Assembly (NCBI GenBank): GCA_043777755.1
Contig: JAYWHK010000333.1
Coordinates: 1-16,373 of the forward strand
Length of the DNA: 16,373 nt
DNA from: CANHEE01 sp043777755
GTDB lineage: Bacteria; Bacteroidota; Bacteroidia; Chitinophagales; Saprospiraceae
Direction of reading: 5' to 3'
Below are positions 1 through 8,595 of this stretch, piece by piece (position 1 is the stretch's first letter; each line of letters starts with the position of its first letter). The notes under the pieces were generated by a model. The model worked only from the letters and a program-made list of their open reading frames with translations. It ran no database searches and was not told the DNA's origin. Position numbers and translations under genes: made by a program.

Positions 1-84
1 TTTTCTAAAAGTAAGACCTTCAAGAGAGAATGTAAGACATCGTTTTGATTGTTCGATACGTTACTCCGTCTCCAACAAGAACAC

Positions 85-116
85 ACGTAGAGAAAAGGCA
101 CGCCTTTTCTCTACGT
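85..116. repeat. REP-like palindrome, 15-bp perfect stem
   Basis: ACGTAGAGAAAAGGC (85-99) is followed by the dinucleotide AC and then by its exact reverse complement (102-116). Bases 80-111 are identical to 7335-7366, so this is a dispersed repeat and not a one-off hairpin. The 23 bases to the right (117-139) also resemble the right flank of the second locus (7421-7443, 16 of 23 matching, ending in TCGCTAT). Extragenic palindromes of this kind are typical of REP families. A transcription-end or mRNA-stabilising role for the upstream adhesin message is possible. Confidence 0.8.
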
Positions 117-245
117 ATAGATTTGTCCTGCTTCGCTATTCTGTGCCACAACAGACGGTAGTAAAAACATTCATACAGAAGAACGAGATTGTTACCGAAG
201 GCATCAACAATAGGAAAAACTAACGCCATTTTTCATCATTTTGAC

Positions 246-291
246 GTAAGCTGGAGCTTCCGCTCCAAAGGAGTCCTTCGTGACCTACGGT
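246..291. repeat. Clustered short palindromes after the adhesin stop codon
   Basis: Two hairpins lie side by side. TGGAGC-TTCC-GCTCCA is a 6-bp stem with a four-base loop. Next to it is AAGGA-G-TCCTT. The outer flanks CGTAAG and CCTACG pair at five of six positions. The right part reads AGGAGTCCTTCGTGACC, which looks like half of a longer palindrome. The cluster begins about 4 bp past the stop codon of the minus-strand adhesin gene, so it may help end or protect that transcript. No T-run follows it. Confidence 0.45.
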
Positions 292-295
292 TTTT

Positions 296-3200
296 CTACC
301 TCAAAAGTGTCACATCGCCTACAAATTTTTCTTTTACGCCATCTTTGAATAAAACGTGTGCAACATACACAAACACAGCAGAATTCATTGGTTTTCCTCG
401 AAAACTACCGTTCCAACCCAAACGTTCCGCTTCAAAATCATAGCCTTCCCAAATAAGTTCGCCCCATCGGTCATAAATTTGGAGTTTTTCGATGCGTGAA
501 ACAGTCGGATTGTTCATCGGACTAAAAGTATCGTTTGTGCCATTATCGTCAGGCGTAAAAACATTCGGAATGTAAATGTCGTGGCTACGGTATTGTCTTG
601 AAATTACTTGTAGATTACTGTACGCTGGGCAGCCATTTTTCCAAGCCCAAAGCTCAAAAAACGTACTAAATTTTTTAGGTTTTACAAAAGGAAACATACA
701 ATCCGAACAGGTCAAATATTCTTTCGGCGACCAAAAAATACTGTCGGGAATGAAGTTGTAAGTTGGTTTGAGCTGTACGCTGTCATTGGTAATAACCGTA
801 TCAATTTCTGGAATAGAAAGTAATAATTGTGGTGGTGAAGCAATACTCAAAACTTGCTTTACACTACAATCTTTTTTATCTTTTACAGTCAAAATATAAT
901 CTTTCTTTGAAAGGTTTTTTATTTCAAAAGGAATCGTATTTAATGTTTTAAAAGACTGATTATCAAACTGATAGCTAAAACCACCATTACCTCCAATAAT
1001 GTTTTCAATGAGGACAAATCCATTTTTTTCGCCAAAACATTTGACTGGATTGGGTGTTGAAATCACTTGTAAAATAGGCGGTTCTTTCAGCAAAACACTG
1101 TCTTTATTGCGACAGCCTAATGCGTCTGTTACGGTCACAAAATAAGGTTGCGCTTTTAGGTTTTGTATTGAAAAAGACGTTGCGCCAGTATTCCAAATGT
1201 ACTTAAAAGGTGGCGTTCCTGATTGTACTTTTACTTCCGCTTTTCCATCGGCTGTTCCAAAACAACTGATACTCAAATTATTGTCTTGTAAAATGGCTTT
1301 TGCCAAAAGAGCAACGTCGGGCGCAGCCGTTACGACTTTAGAAAGCGTGTCTTTACAACCTTTTGAATCCGTAAAAGTTACTTTGTAGCTTCCCGCATCA
1401 GCTGTAATTTGGTTGTTTTTTTCTCCATTTGACCAATCGTAATTGAGGTTTTGTGGCGTGGCTAAAAGTGTCGTTTTAGCATTTCCACAAACCAAATCTT
1501 TGCCAAAAATAGCAGCTTTTGGCAATGGATTAACCAGTACATTTAGACAAGTGTCCCCTTTGCAACCATTCACATCATTGACCGTCACACAATAACTATT
1601 CGACTGATTTACAGTAAGTTGCGCTGTATTCCCACCATTCGACCAAGTGTATTTATCGTAAGAAATATTGAGTTTTAAATCACTTTTTTCACCTTGACAA
1701 AAAACAGTATCGCCAACAATCACTGGCGTAAGTTTTGCAATAGATTGTATGCTTTGTTGTGTTTGGTTTTCACAACCATTTTTGTCTGTAACAGAAACCA
1801 TATAAGTGCCTGATTGTGAGAATATTGCGCTCTGTGTTTTCGTTCCATTTGACCAATCGTATTTCACATAATTTTCGTTCACTTTTAAGGTCGTCGAAGC
1901 ATTGGCACAAATTGACGTAACGCCCGAAATCGTAGGCAATGGCAATGGATTTTCTGTCAAATTAATTGCACCAATATTTTTACAACCCAAACTATCGGTC
2001 ACTTCTATGCTGTATTTTCCACCTTTTGAAACCGTAATTTGCTTATTATTTTCTCCATTCGACCAAACGTAATTCGAGAAATTTTTATCCAAATTCAGCG
2101 TAACGCTTTTTCCTATACAAAAAGCGGTATCGCCTAAAATATCAAATTTGGGCAATTCTAAGGCTTTGACTGCAAAAGGCTTTTCCGCTTTACAACCATT
2201 TAAATCTGTAACTTTTAAAACATAAACATTTGGTATTGAAGTTTTTATAGATTTATTTTTTTCTCCACTTGACCATAAATACGTTTGAAAATCTTCATTA
2301 CAAGCCAAAGTTGCTTTTTCATTTTTACAAAAAAGGCTATCGCCCGAAATACTCACAATCGGATTTTGAAAAATACCTACCGAAGTACAAGTATCGTTTT
2401 TACAACCAAAATTATCTGTAATTGTGACGCAATATTTGCCTTGATTTTTCACGAAAATGTCACTTGTCGTTTTCCCATTGTCCCAAGTAAAAGCCACTGC
2501 CGAACTTTGCGTTGTCAATTTTATACTATCACCAACGCATAATTTTTTATCGGGAAAAATACCAACATTTGGTGTTTTTCGAGCTAAAACCGTATAGTCT
2601 TTTACACCTTTACAAGCATTTAGGTCAGTCACCGTCACTTGATAAGTACCAATACCAACGAGGTTTTTTTGTGTCGAAACGGCATTGCTCCAAAGGTATT
2701 GCGCATAGTTGTTTGCAACGCTAATCATGGTTTTTCCTTCTTTACAAATCAAGGTGTCACCAATGATAAGTGGCTGAGGATTAGCGACTTGTGTAATATT
2801 AATACAAGTATCGCCCAAGCAGCCACCTTGCGTTGTCACCGTTACACAATACTGTTGCGCTTGCGAAATATTGATGATCGAAGTCGTTGCACCAGTACTC
2901 CATAAGAAGGATTTGAAATTGCCACCAACTTCAAGATTTTTGCTCGTTCCTTCACAAATCGTTGCTGAATTGAGCAAAGGAACACTGACCGAAGTCGTTT
3001 CAATAACATCGAATCCTATACTCGTTTTACAGCCTAAATTGTCCGTAACAGTCACACTATAAGCTCCTTTTCCAAGCGTTTGTGTCGCTGTAGTTATGCC
3101 ATTTGACCACTGATAAAAGTACGTTCCATTGCCACCTTTCGGAATTGCCGTAATAGCAATTTTTTCACCAATACAAACAGTAGGATTCTTCGGATTCATA

Positions 3201-6200
3201 CTGACTTCCAACGGATTTGGTTCGCTGATTTGAACATTGCTTTGACTCGTACAGCCATTTGTGTCAGTTACTAAAACAGCATAATTCCCTTGTGCTAAAT
3301 TGCTGATTTGCTGCGTATTAGCATTGTTTGACCATTGGAAATTGAAAGGAGAGGTACCACCATTTACTTGTACATTCGCCGTTCCGTTTTGATTTCCAAA
3401 ACAAGAAATATTGGTAGATTGCGCTGCACTCGTGAGTTGCAAAGGTTGCGAAATAGACGTATTAAAAGTCGTTTTACAGCCAAAATTATCCGTCACCGTC
3501 AAAGTATAATTGTTCGGAGAAAGGTTAAAAATATTGGGAGAAGTTGCTCCGTTACTCCAAGTATAAGTGACATTTTGAGCAGTGGAAATTTGTGACATAA
3601 TTTGTCCATTGTTTTGTGCAAAACAAGTCACATTTTTGGGCGTTAGCGAAGCAGAAACAGGTGGAACAACATCAATATTGACAGAAGCTTTTTTGGTACA
3701 ACCCAAAAGATTTGTCGCTGTCACAGTATAAGTTCCAGTACTCGCCACCGTAATATTTGCCCCTGATTGCCCATTGCTCCAAGTGTAAGTATTTGCATTG
3801 CTCGTAGCAGTTAAAGTAGTATTTTGACCTTGACAAAAAGTCGTAGGCGCACTTGATGCAATCGCAACATTTACTTGTCCGACACCAGCAGGAATCGTGA
3901 TATTCCTGACCATTGCACAACCCGCAATATTTATATCACAAGAAAAACTAACCGCTGCGGCAGGCGTTGTCACGAGTACAAAGTATTGATTACCAAGATA
4001 TTGTCCAGTAGTAACATTTTTCCAACTGTATGTTGCACCAGGAATCGTATCTACTTGCAAACGCAACTGACCACAATTAATTCCAATGTATTGTCCTGCG
4101 CCAAGTGGCCCAACTTGTGTTTGATAATCAGCACTTACACCACATTTGTCCACGACTTTTATGCAATGCGTACCTTGTGCCAAATTTGGAAAAGTTACTA
4201 ATGTATCGGCAGAATTTATTGGAGAACCAATCGGAGTGGTAAGATTAGAGCAACTGACAAGCTGGTAAGTGTAAGGTTTTCGACCCGAAGCAATCGGCTG
4301 TGTTGCACTCACAGGATTTACCCAAACTTTAATATCGGCAGCGGAAGCACCGTCACAAATAATACCCCGAGAAGCCGCTACTTTGAGTTGATCGTAAGGC
4401 GGCACAAGCACCGAAACAGTATCAACAGGACAGCCTCCTCCTGATTCTTTTGCATCAAAAGGCATGAGGTAAATTGTGTAGTTTTGACCCGCATTAAGGT
4501 TTTTAATCGTGTAAGGCGAACCCGTCCAACCTGTATAATTGTTGCTTGTAGAAGTATTGTAAAAATCCTTATGAGGACCGCCATTGTTGTTCCAAGTTAC
4601 CAAATTGATATTTCCATTGGTCAAAAACCAATTTTTCCAATAGGCAAAATCATAAGCACCATTCGCTAAAATCTGTGCATCACCAGGACAACTTTGGGTC
4701 ACTTGTGCGCTCAAATTATAGTTAGGAACAGGCAAATTCAAAGGAATACTCGTGCAAAAAGTAGTTGAAGTAAGCGTATAATTGCCTGGCGCAATGTCTG
4801 TCAAAGTATAAAAACCACCCGAAGCAGTGTTCAAATATTGGCTAACATTGTTTCCACCAATAAAATAAGGGCCTTCTGAATCGGGAATTTTGAGCGTATA
4901 ACGAGGCACACATTTTCCATTCACAACCCTATAACGAATCATCACTTGAATAGCAGGATTGATTTGTGTACCACCAGGATTTATCACAATTGTTTTTTCA
5001 ATCACACCACAAGTCGGGTGCGTCGCCACAATTTTGTAAGTTCCAGGACTTGGCGCAGTAAAGTTTCCACTTGTATTCGTTTCCAATAAATTTCCAGCCA
5101 AATCGAACAATTGATACGTCACAACACCAGAAATATTGATGCCATAAGCACCTGTTCCGTTATCACAAGTGATGATTTTTTCCATTTTAGCATTGATATT
5201 CACACAGTTAGAATTGAGTTTTAGTATCAAACTATCTTTGCAAATTACTTTATCACCACAAGCATTTTCAATGGTAAAAATATTGGGATTGCCCGTTAAA
5301 TTATTAAAATTAGTTTGTGTTATAGGGGAATTAAAGGTAAAATTAGGTGGATTTCCAGTCGGCACACTAACCGTAACGGGATAAAAAAGCGGCGCATTGG
5401 CATTGTTGTTTCGTCGCAATTGCAGCAAAATATTGCCGCCTGGCCCGCAAGCCATAGAACCAGAAAACACAGGTTTAAACGCATCAATTCCTATTGTTTT
5501 GCTTTTATTACAAGCATCAATAATTTTTATATCGTATTTTTTGACCGCAGGTGTCGTCGGCAAACCTGTAAATTGACCGTTTGCAGAAGTTGCAACGACC
5601 ACATTATTGACCAACACTTGATAAACAAAAGGTGCAACGCCACTTGTCGGCATGACCGATGCCGTTCCGTTCAAAAAATTCACACAATCTAAAGTAGCAT
5701 CAACAGGAATATTAAAATTAGACGTTTTCGACGTACAGCTGTCACTGACTGTTATTTTTGTTACGCAATCAATGACCGCATTGGGAAAAAGCCCTGTTTG
5801 ATTTGTAATTGTATTGTTTGATGTGATTAATTTGTAAGTATAAGGTGTATTTCCACCTGTTACGCCAGTTACGCTTAGATTTCCACCTGTAAAATTTGTC
5901 GCAAAACCCGTAATTGGACTGTTACCAATGACGGCTTGCTGCGTAAAAGTATTGCCACAACTGTCTTGTACTTGAATCCAAACTGTTCCTGCGGGCAATC
6001 CGTTGAATGTTTTTTTTGTCGGTGGCGTATTCGGAGTGAAGGGCCCAGTATTGCTCGTCGTCGAATAAGAAAATACAAAAGGATCATTTCCACCTGTCAG
6101 ATTTGCCGTAATTTTACAGTTTGTAACTGCCAAATTCAAGTTTGGTAAAACATAGTTTCCAGCCACCGTCACTTGCGTTTGACATTGCGCACCACTCACT

Positions 6201-6493
6201 AAATCATTGACAGTCAGGGTATAAGCACAAGGTTTGAGTGCGCTAAAAGTTGGCATACTTTGCAAAATAGATTGCGTCAAACAACCCGTTGCCGTAGAAC
6301 TTAGGTTGTAATTGTAAGAGCCGCTTCCTCCTGATGCCAAGGCTGTAATAGAACCATTTGCAGTACAAGTAGAAGGCGTGAGTGCCGCAGAACAAGTCAA
6401 TTGTGCTATACTTTTTTCAGAAAGAAAAAAGACGTAGATACACGCAATTAGAAGAGTTAAGGTATTTTTTTTATTGTAAAAAGTTGGAAACAT
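296..6493 (-). CDS. Giant secreted repeat adhesin with T9SS type B (CHU_C) sorting domain
   Basis: This 2065-residue protein is probably exported and displayed on the cell surface. Residues 1 to about 30 form a Sec signal peptide ending in SIAQ. Residues 30 to about 880 hold varied SprB/Ig-like segments rich in Asn, Thr and Gly. About 883-1795 is an array of 13 related modules, each with a YxWSNG-like core and a YxVTVTDxxGC-like end, followed by one degenerate copy. The C-terminus has the linker WSPKEYLTCSDC and then the CHU_C motif YIPNVFTPDDNGTND (about residue 1971), ending VTLLR. In known members this domain directs type IX secretion and surface attachment. Proteins of this type include SprB-like gliding adhesins, but nothing here proves a gliding role. 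The start is the ATG about 17 nt after the predicted transcription start. No T9SS membrane partner (PorP/SprF-like) is adjacent. Confidence 0.93.
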   Translation of the reverse strand: MFPTFYNKKNTLTLLIACIYVFFLSEKSIAQLTCSAALTPSTCTANGSITALASGGSGSYNYNLSSTATGCLTQSILQSMPTFSALKPCAYTLTVNDLVSGAQCQTQVTVAGNYVLPNLNLAVTNCKITANLTGGNDPFVFSYSTTSNTGPFTPNTPPTKKTFNGLPAGTVWIQVQDSCGNTFTQQAVIGNSPITGFATNFTGGNLSVTGVTGGNTPYTYKLITSNNTITNQTGLFPNAVIDCVTKITVSDSCTSKTSNFNIPVDATLDCVNFLNGTASVMPTSGVAPFVYQVLVNNVVVATSANGQFTGLPTTPAVKKYDIKIIDACNKSKTIGIDAFKPVFSGSMACGPGGNILLQLRRNNNANAPLFYPVTVSVPTGNPPNFTFNSPITQTNFNNLTGNPNIFTIENACGDKVICKDSLILKLNSNCVNINAKMEKIITCDNGTGAYGINISGVVTYQLFDLAGNLLETNTSGNFTAPSPGTYKIVATHPTCGVIEKTIVINPGGTQINPAIQVMIRYRVVNGKCVPRYTLKIPDSEGPYFIGGNNVSQYLNTASGGFYTLTDIAPGNYTLTSTTFCTSIPLNLPVPNYNLSAQVTQSCPGDAQILANGAYDFAYWKNWFLTNGNINLVTWNNNGGPHKDFYNTSTSNNYTGWTGSPYTIKNLNAGQNYTIYLMPFDAKESGGGCPVDTVSVLVPPYDQLKVAASRGIICDGASAADIKVWVNPVSATQPIASGRKPYTYQLVSCSNLTTPIGSPINSADTLVTFPNLAQGTHCIKVVDKCGVSADYQTQVGPLGAGQYIGINCGQLRLQVDTIPGATYSWKNVTTGQYLGNQYFVLVTTPAAAVSFSCDINIAGCAMVRNITIPAGVGQVNVAIASSAPTTFCQGQNTTLTATSNANTYTWSNGQSGANITVASTGTYTVTATNLLGCTKKASVNIDVVPPVSASLTPKNVTCFAQNNGQIMSQISTAQNVTYTWSNGATSPNIFNLSPNNYTLTVTDNFGCKTTFNTSISQPLQLTSAAQSTNISCFGNQNGTANVQVNGGTSPFNFQWSNNANTQQISNLAQGNYAVLVTDTNGCTSQSNVQISEPNPLEVSMNPKNPTVCIGEKIAITAIPKGGNGTYFYQWSNGITTATQTLGKGAYSVTVTDNLGCKTSIGFDVIETTSVSVPLLNSATICEGTSKNLEVGGNFKSFLWSTGATTSIINISQAQQYCVTVTTQGGCLGDTCINITQVANPQPLIIGDTLICKEGKTMISVANNYAQYLWSNAVSTQKNLVGIGTYQVTVTDLNACKGVKDYTVLARKTPNVGIFPDKKLCVGDSIKLTTQSSAVAFTWDNGKTTSDIFVKNQGKYCVTITDNFGCKNDTCTSVGIFQNPIVSISGDSLFCKNEKATLACNEDFQTYLWSSGEKNKSIKTSIPNVYVLKVTDLNGCKAEKPFAVKALELPKFDILGDTAFCIGKSVTLNLDKNFSNYVWSNGENNKQITVSKGGKYSIEVTDSLGCKNIGAINLTENPLPLPTISGVTSICANASTTLKVNENYVKYDWSNGTKTQSAIFSQSGTYMVSVTDKNGCENQTQQSIQSIAKLTPVIVGDTVFCQGEKSDLKLNISYDKYTWSNGGNTAQLTVNQSNSYCVTVNDVNGCKGDTCLNVLVNPLPKAAIFGKDLVCGNAKTTLLATPQNLNYDWSNGEKNNQITADAGSYKVTFTDSKGCKDTLSKVVTAAPDVALLAKAILQDNNLSISCFGTADGKAEVKVQSGTPPFKYIWNTGATSFSIQNLKAQPYFVTVTDALGCRNKDSVLLKEPPILQVISTPNPVKCFGEKNGFVLIENIIGGNGGFSYQFDNQSFKTLNTIPFEIKNLSKKDYILTVKDKKDCSVKQVLSIASPPQLLLSIPEIDTVITNDSVQLKPTYNFIPDSIFWSPKEYLTCSDCMFPFVKPKKFSTFFELWAWKNGCPAYSNLQVISRQYRSHDIYIPNVFTPDDNGTNDTFSPMNNPTVSRIEKLQIYDRWGELIWEGYDFEAERLGWNGSFRGKPMNSAVFVYVAHVLFKDGVKEKFVGDVTLLR
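1108..3845 (-). repeat. Array of 13 WSNG/SprB-like modules inside the adhesin gene
   Basis: Thirteen tandem protein modules average about 72 residues (roughly 216 bp). Each has a Trp core such as WSNG, WSTG, WDNG, WSSG or WNTG, and closes with a VTDxxGC-like motif. Modules 1-4 and 13 are more SprB-like. Modules 5-12 add a conserved FC/IC...G-D segment between repeats. The copies are diverged in protein and DNA sequence, so recent slippage is unlikely. A fourteenth, degenerate copy (FSYQFDNQ ... TVKDKKDC) lies further C-terminal, at about 860-1000. Boundaries are approximate. Confidence 0.8.
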
Positions 6494-6515
6494 TGGCGGT
6501 TATTTCATTTTTTGG

Positions 6516-6523
6516 CAAATATA
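6516..6523 (-). promoter_or_regulatory. Putative -7 promoter element for the adhesin gene
   Basis: Read on the minus strand this is TATATTTG, matching the Bacteroidota -7 consensus TAnnTTTG. It puts the transcription start near 6510 and gives a leader of about 17 nt before the ATG. I see no convincing -33 element at the expected spacing. Confidence 0.5.
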
Positions 6524-6594
6524 GTTTTTTTTGAAGAAAAAAATTAGAAGCCAAAGAAAAAAACCATAAAAACCTGTTTTTGAAAAAATATCTT

Positions 6595-6602
6595 TATATT
6601 TG
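6595..6602 (+). promoter_or_regulatory. Putative -7 promoter element for the lipoprotein gene
   Basis: TATATTTG matches TAnnTTTG and lies 40 bp before the ATG. It would give a leader of about 35 nt. It diverges from the adhesin promoter within a 149-bp intergenic region. A TTTG at 6579-6582 is too close to be a standard -33 element. Confidence 0.5.
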
Positions 6603-6642
6603 CATAAAATATTTTTTTTGAAATTAACACCATTACCTTAAG

Positions 6643-7278
6643 ATGCAACTATTTTCTTTTTTATTAATTTTTCTCTTGGCTGCTTGCCAAAATAGCGAGC
6701 AAAAGAAACCAGCCGTTGCGACGACTGCAACCGTAAATGTTACGACTTCCGAAGCCCAAAAAGCAGCCGAAGTTGCCGCCAAAAACGATGCAATAATCAA
6801 GGGCGCAAAGCAAATTTTGACGTTTATCAAAGCAAAAAATTATGCTGGATTGGCAAATACTTTCCATGCCGATGGAGTGCGTTTTTCGCCGTATAGCTAC
6901 ATTGACAGTACTAACGATTTGGTTATCAAAGCAGCAGATTTTGCAAAAAATCTTAAAAAAACAAGAACTTGGGGCGCAGAATATGGTTCGGAAGAGCCTA
7001 TCAAACGCAATACCGAAGCTTATTTCAAACGATACGTTTATGATATGGATTTCCTTTCAGTAAAAACGCCTGTCTGCAATGAAGTTACGCCTTCGGGCAA
7101 CTCTGTTCCGAATGTAAAAGAGGTCTATCAAGGTTGTGATTTTGTAGAATTTCATGTGGAAGGCACTAATCCAAAACTCGAAGGCATGGATTGGCGCACC
7201 TTATTTGTCGTCATGAAAAAAAATGTAGATGGCAAATATCAATTGGTCGGTTTGGTACATGATGAATGGGCACCGTAA
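6643..7278 (+). CDS. Conserved small lipoprotein of unknown function
   Basis: This 211-residue protein is predicted to be a membrane-anchored lipoprotein. A hydrophobic signal is followed by the lipobox LAAC, with the lipidated cysteine at residue 15. A low-complexity Ala/Thr/Lys linker runs to about residue 45. The globular part begins with a helical segment (AKQILTFIKAKNYAGLANTF), which suggests an NTF2-like or SnoaL-like start, though that fold is only a guess. The C-terminus, with GMDWRTL at about 180 followed by GLVHDEWAP, resembles a conserved ending I recall from unannotated bacterial lipoproteins. It is divergent from the adhesin gene and convergent with the histidine kinase, so it is probably transcribed alone. 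I do not know its function. Confidence 0.85.
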   Translation: MQLFSFLLIFLLAACQNSEQKKPAVATTATVNVTTSEAQKAAEVAAKNDAIIKGAKQILTFIKAKNYAGLANTFHADGVRFSPYSYIDSTNDLVIKAADFAKNLKKTRTWGAEYGSEEPIKRNTEAYFKRYVYDMDFLSVKTPVCNEVTPSGNSVPNVKEVYQGCDFVEFHVEGTNPKLEGMDWRTLFVVMKKNVDGKYQLVGLVHDEWAP

Positions 7279-7338
7279 ATAGAAAACACTCCGCTGCGCC
7301 AGTGGGTTTAAAAATAAAAATTTGTTTGTTGTAAAACA

Positions 7339-7421
7339 CACGTAGAGAAAAGGCACGCCTTTTCTCGTGTTTAGAGTATGCCTTGCGTAGTGCGAGAAAA
7401 GGCGTGCCTTTTCTCTACGTG
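7339..7421. repeat. REPIN-like nested double palindrome
   Basis: Two 29-bp arms, 7339-7367 and 7393-7421, are exact reverse complements of each other, separated by 25 nt. Each arm also contains its own near-perfect palindrome, GAGAAAAGGC-AC-GCCTTTTCTC (GT at the centre in the other arm). The left arm matches the single palindrome at 85-116. Two REP units facing each other is the layout of REPINs, which are moved by REP-associated tyrosine transposases. No such gene lies in this window. The element sits between convergent genes and may end transcription from both sides. Confidence 0.82.
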
Positions 7422-7496
7422 ATGCTTGGTTCTGCGTCGCTATCGCTCATTAAAAAAACAGCAACATACTACACCACGAACTAAAACTAATGTCAC

Positions 7497-8552
7497 CTAC
7501 GCTAACGGAATTTTAACCACCGCAATGACCTGACTTTCAGCTATTTGCGCTATATTAAAAGATGCTTTATCCCCAAAATACAACGCCAATCGTTTTCGGA
7601 TATTGGTCAGTCCCGTGCCGCTTTTACTTTGCAAACCAAGCGCACAATTCAAGACAGAAATTTCTAAATTGCCTTCTTTTTTTACACAATTCAAATCAAT
7701 ACGTCCGCCGTCTTCCAACTGAGAAGTGCCGTGTTTGATGGCATTTTCGACCAATTGTTGAATGATAAAAGGCGGAATCTGAATGTTATCTAAATTTTCT
7801 TCAATGTTTTTATAAAAACGCAAACGCTCTTCATAACGCATTTTTTCCAAACTGATGTAATCACTCACCAAATCCAATTCTTGCGAAAGTGGAATCAAAT
7901 CTTTTTTACCCAAAGTCAGCGAAGTACGCAACAGTTCTGAAAGTTGTGTAATCATTTCGTCAGCTTTTTTAGGTTCTTCAAAAATCAAAGAACGAATACC
8001 GTTTAGCGAATTGAATAAAAAATGCGGATTGAGTTGATTTTTCAAGTTATCCAACTCCGCTTCACGCATAAGATTCTGAGCATCAAGAACTTCTAACTTT
8101 TTTTTACTCAATAGTTTGTTCACCATTCCCAAATGATAGGTCAAAATCCAAGGAAAAACATAAAACATTGCTTCTTGAAAAAGAAGTTCTATTTGTTGCC
8201 AAAAAGGAAGTGTTCGCATATCGTAACCACAATCAGCACATTCTTTGATCCCCATGTTTTGAATCGCCCATTCTTCATAATAAAACATAGCGGGTGTCGT
8301 CAAGCAGATGCACGCAAGAGCATAAGGCAAGGTTTTTTTCCAATTCAGAAGGTCTATATCACGCCATTCTAAGGTCTTATGGTACAGATGTGTCATAAAA
8401 AATCCAATCAAAACTTTTGGTAAATTGAATAAAATAAACCAATAATCGTGATTGTAAGAAAAATAATATCGGCAGTTGTAAAAATGAACCACTATCCAAA
8501 AAAGTAGGTGTCCAAGCCAGTAACTCCGTGTGCTTTTGAAAAAAGATGTCAA
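7497..8552 (-). CDS. LytS/YehU-type membrane sensor histidine kinase
   Basis: This 351-residue sensor kinase belongs to the His_kinase (LytS) family. About four transmembrane helices (near 12-30, 38-56, 76-92 and 121-142) precede a short coiled linker. The phosphoacceptor box is NQLNPHFLFNSLNGI, with His177 as the likely phosphorylated residue. The N box is PPFIIQQLVENAIKHG (260-275) and the G box is GTGLTNIRKRL (312-322). A CxxC pair (105 and 108) lies in the loop between helices 3 and 4, predicted periplasmic. The start appears to be TTG: the frame has a stop 18 nt upstream and no ATG before residue 53, and a -7 element lies 20 bp upstream. Such kinases usually phosphorylate LytTR-type regulators. 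None is adjacent, so it is an orphan here. It is divergent from the CotH operon. Confidence 0.92.
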   Translation of the reverse strand: MTSFFKSTRSYWLGHLLFWIVVHFYNCRYYFSYNHDYWFILFNLPKVLIGFFMTHLYHKTLEWRDIDLLNWKKTLPYALACICLTTPAMFYYEEWAIQNMGIKECADCGYDMRTLPFWQQIELLFQEAMFYVFPWILTYHLGMVNKLLSKKKLEVLDAQNLMREAELDNLKNQLNPHFLFNSLNGIRSLIFEEPKKADEMITQLSELLRTSLTLGKKDLIPLSQELDLVSDYISLEKMRYEERLRFYKNIEENLDNIQIPPFIIQQLVENAIKHGTSQLEDGGRIDLNCVKKEGNLEISVLNCALGLQSKSGTGLTNIRKRLALYFGDKASFNIAQIAESQVIAVVKIPLA

Positions 8553-8572
8553 AGTAGTATAATTTTAGTTTG

Positions 8573-8580
8573 CAAAAATA
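8573..8580 (-). promoter_or_regulatory. Putative -7 promoter element for the histidine kinase
   Basis: Read on the minus strand this is TATTTTTG, which fits TAnnTTTG. It predicts transcription starting near 8566 with a leader of about 14 nt. That short leader supports the unusual TTG start at 8552. No clear -33 element is seen. Confidence 0.45.
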
Positions 8581-8595
8581 CAATTTAAGAATGGA

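Larger units (their letters stand above)
1..295. other. Gene-free repeat-bearing region downstream of the giant adhesin gene
   Basis: I see no credible gene here. Open frames on both strands run straight through palindromic repeats and resemble no family I know. The stretch holds a 32-bp perfect-stem palindrome (85-116) and a cluster of short palindromes (246-291) directly after the stop codon of the adhesin gene. It is the 3' flank of that gene and probably contains its transcription end. Nothing recognisable lies in 1-80 or 140-240. Confidence 0.6.

Noticed and set aside
20..229. Minus-strand open frame of 69 codons
   Set aside because: It runs through the 85-116 palindrome, whose translation is simply repeat sequence, and shows no domain, signal or promoter.
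1108..3845. Regularly spaced repeats resembling a CRISPR array
   Set aside because: Spacing is about 216 bp, the units are diverged, and they lie in frame within a coding sequence.
3672..3920. Cys/Tyr-rich 82-codon frame inside the adhesin gene, suggestive of a small cysteine-rich protein
   Set aside because: It is a shifted reading of the Thr/Asn-rich repeat coding sequence; the bias comes from that composition.
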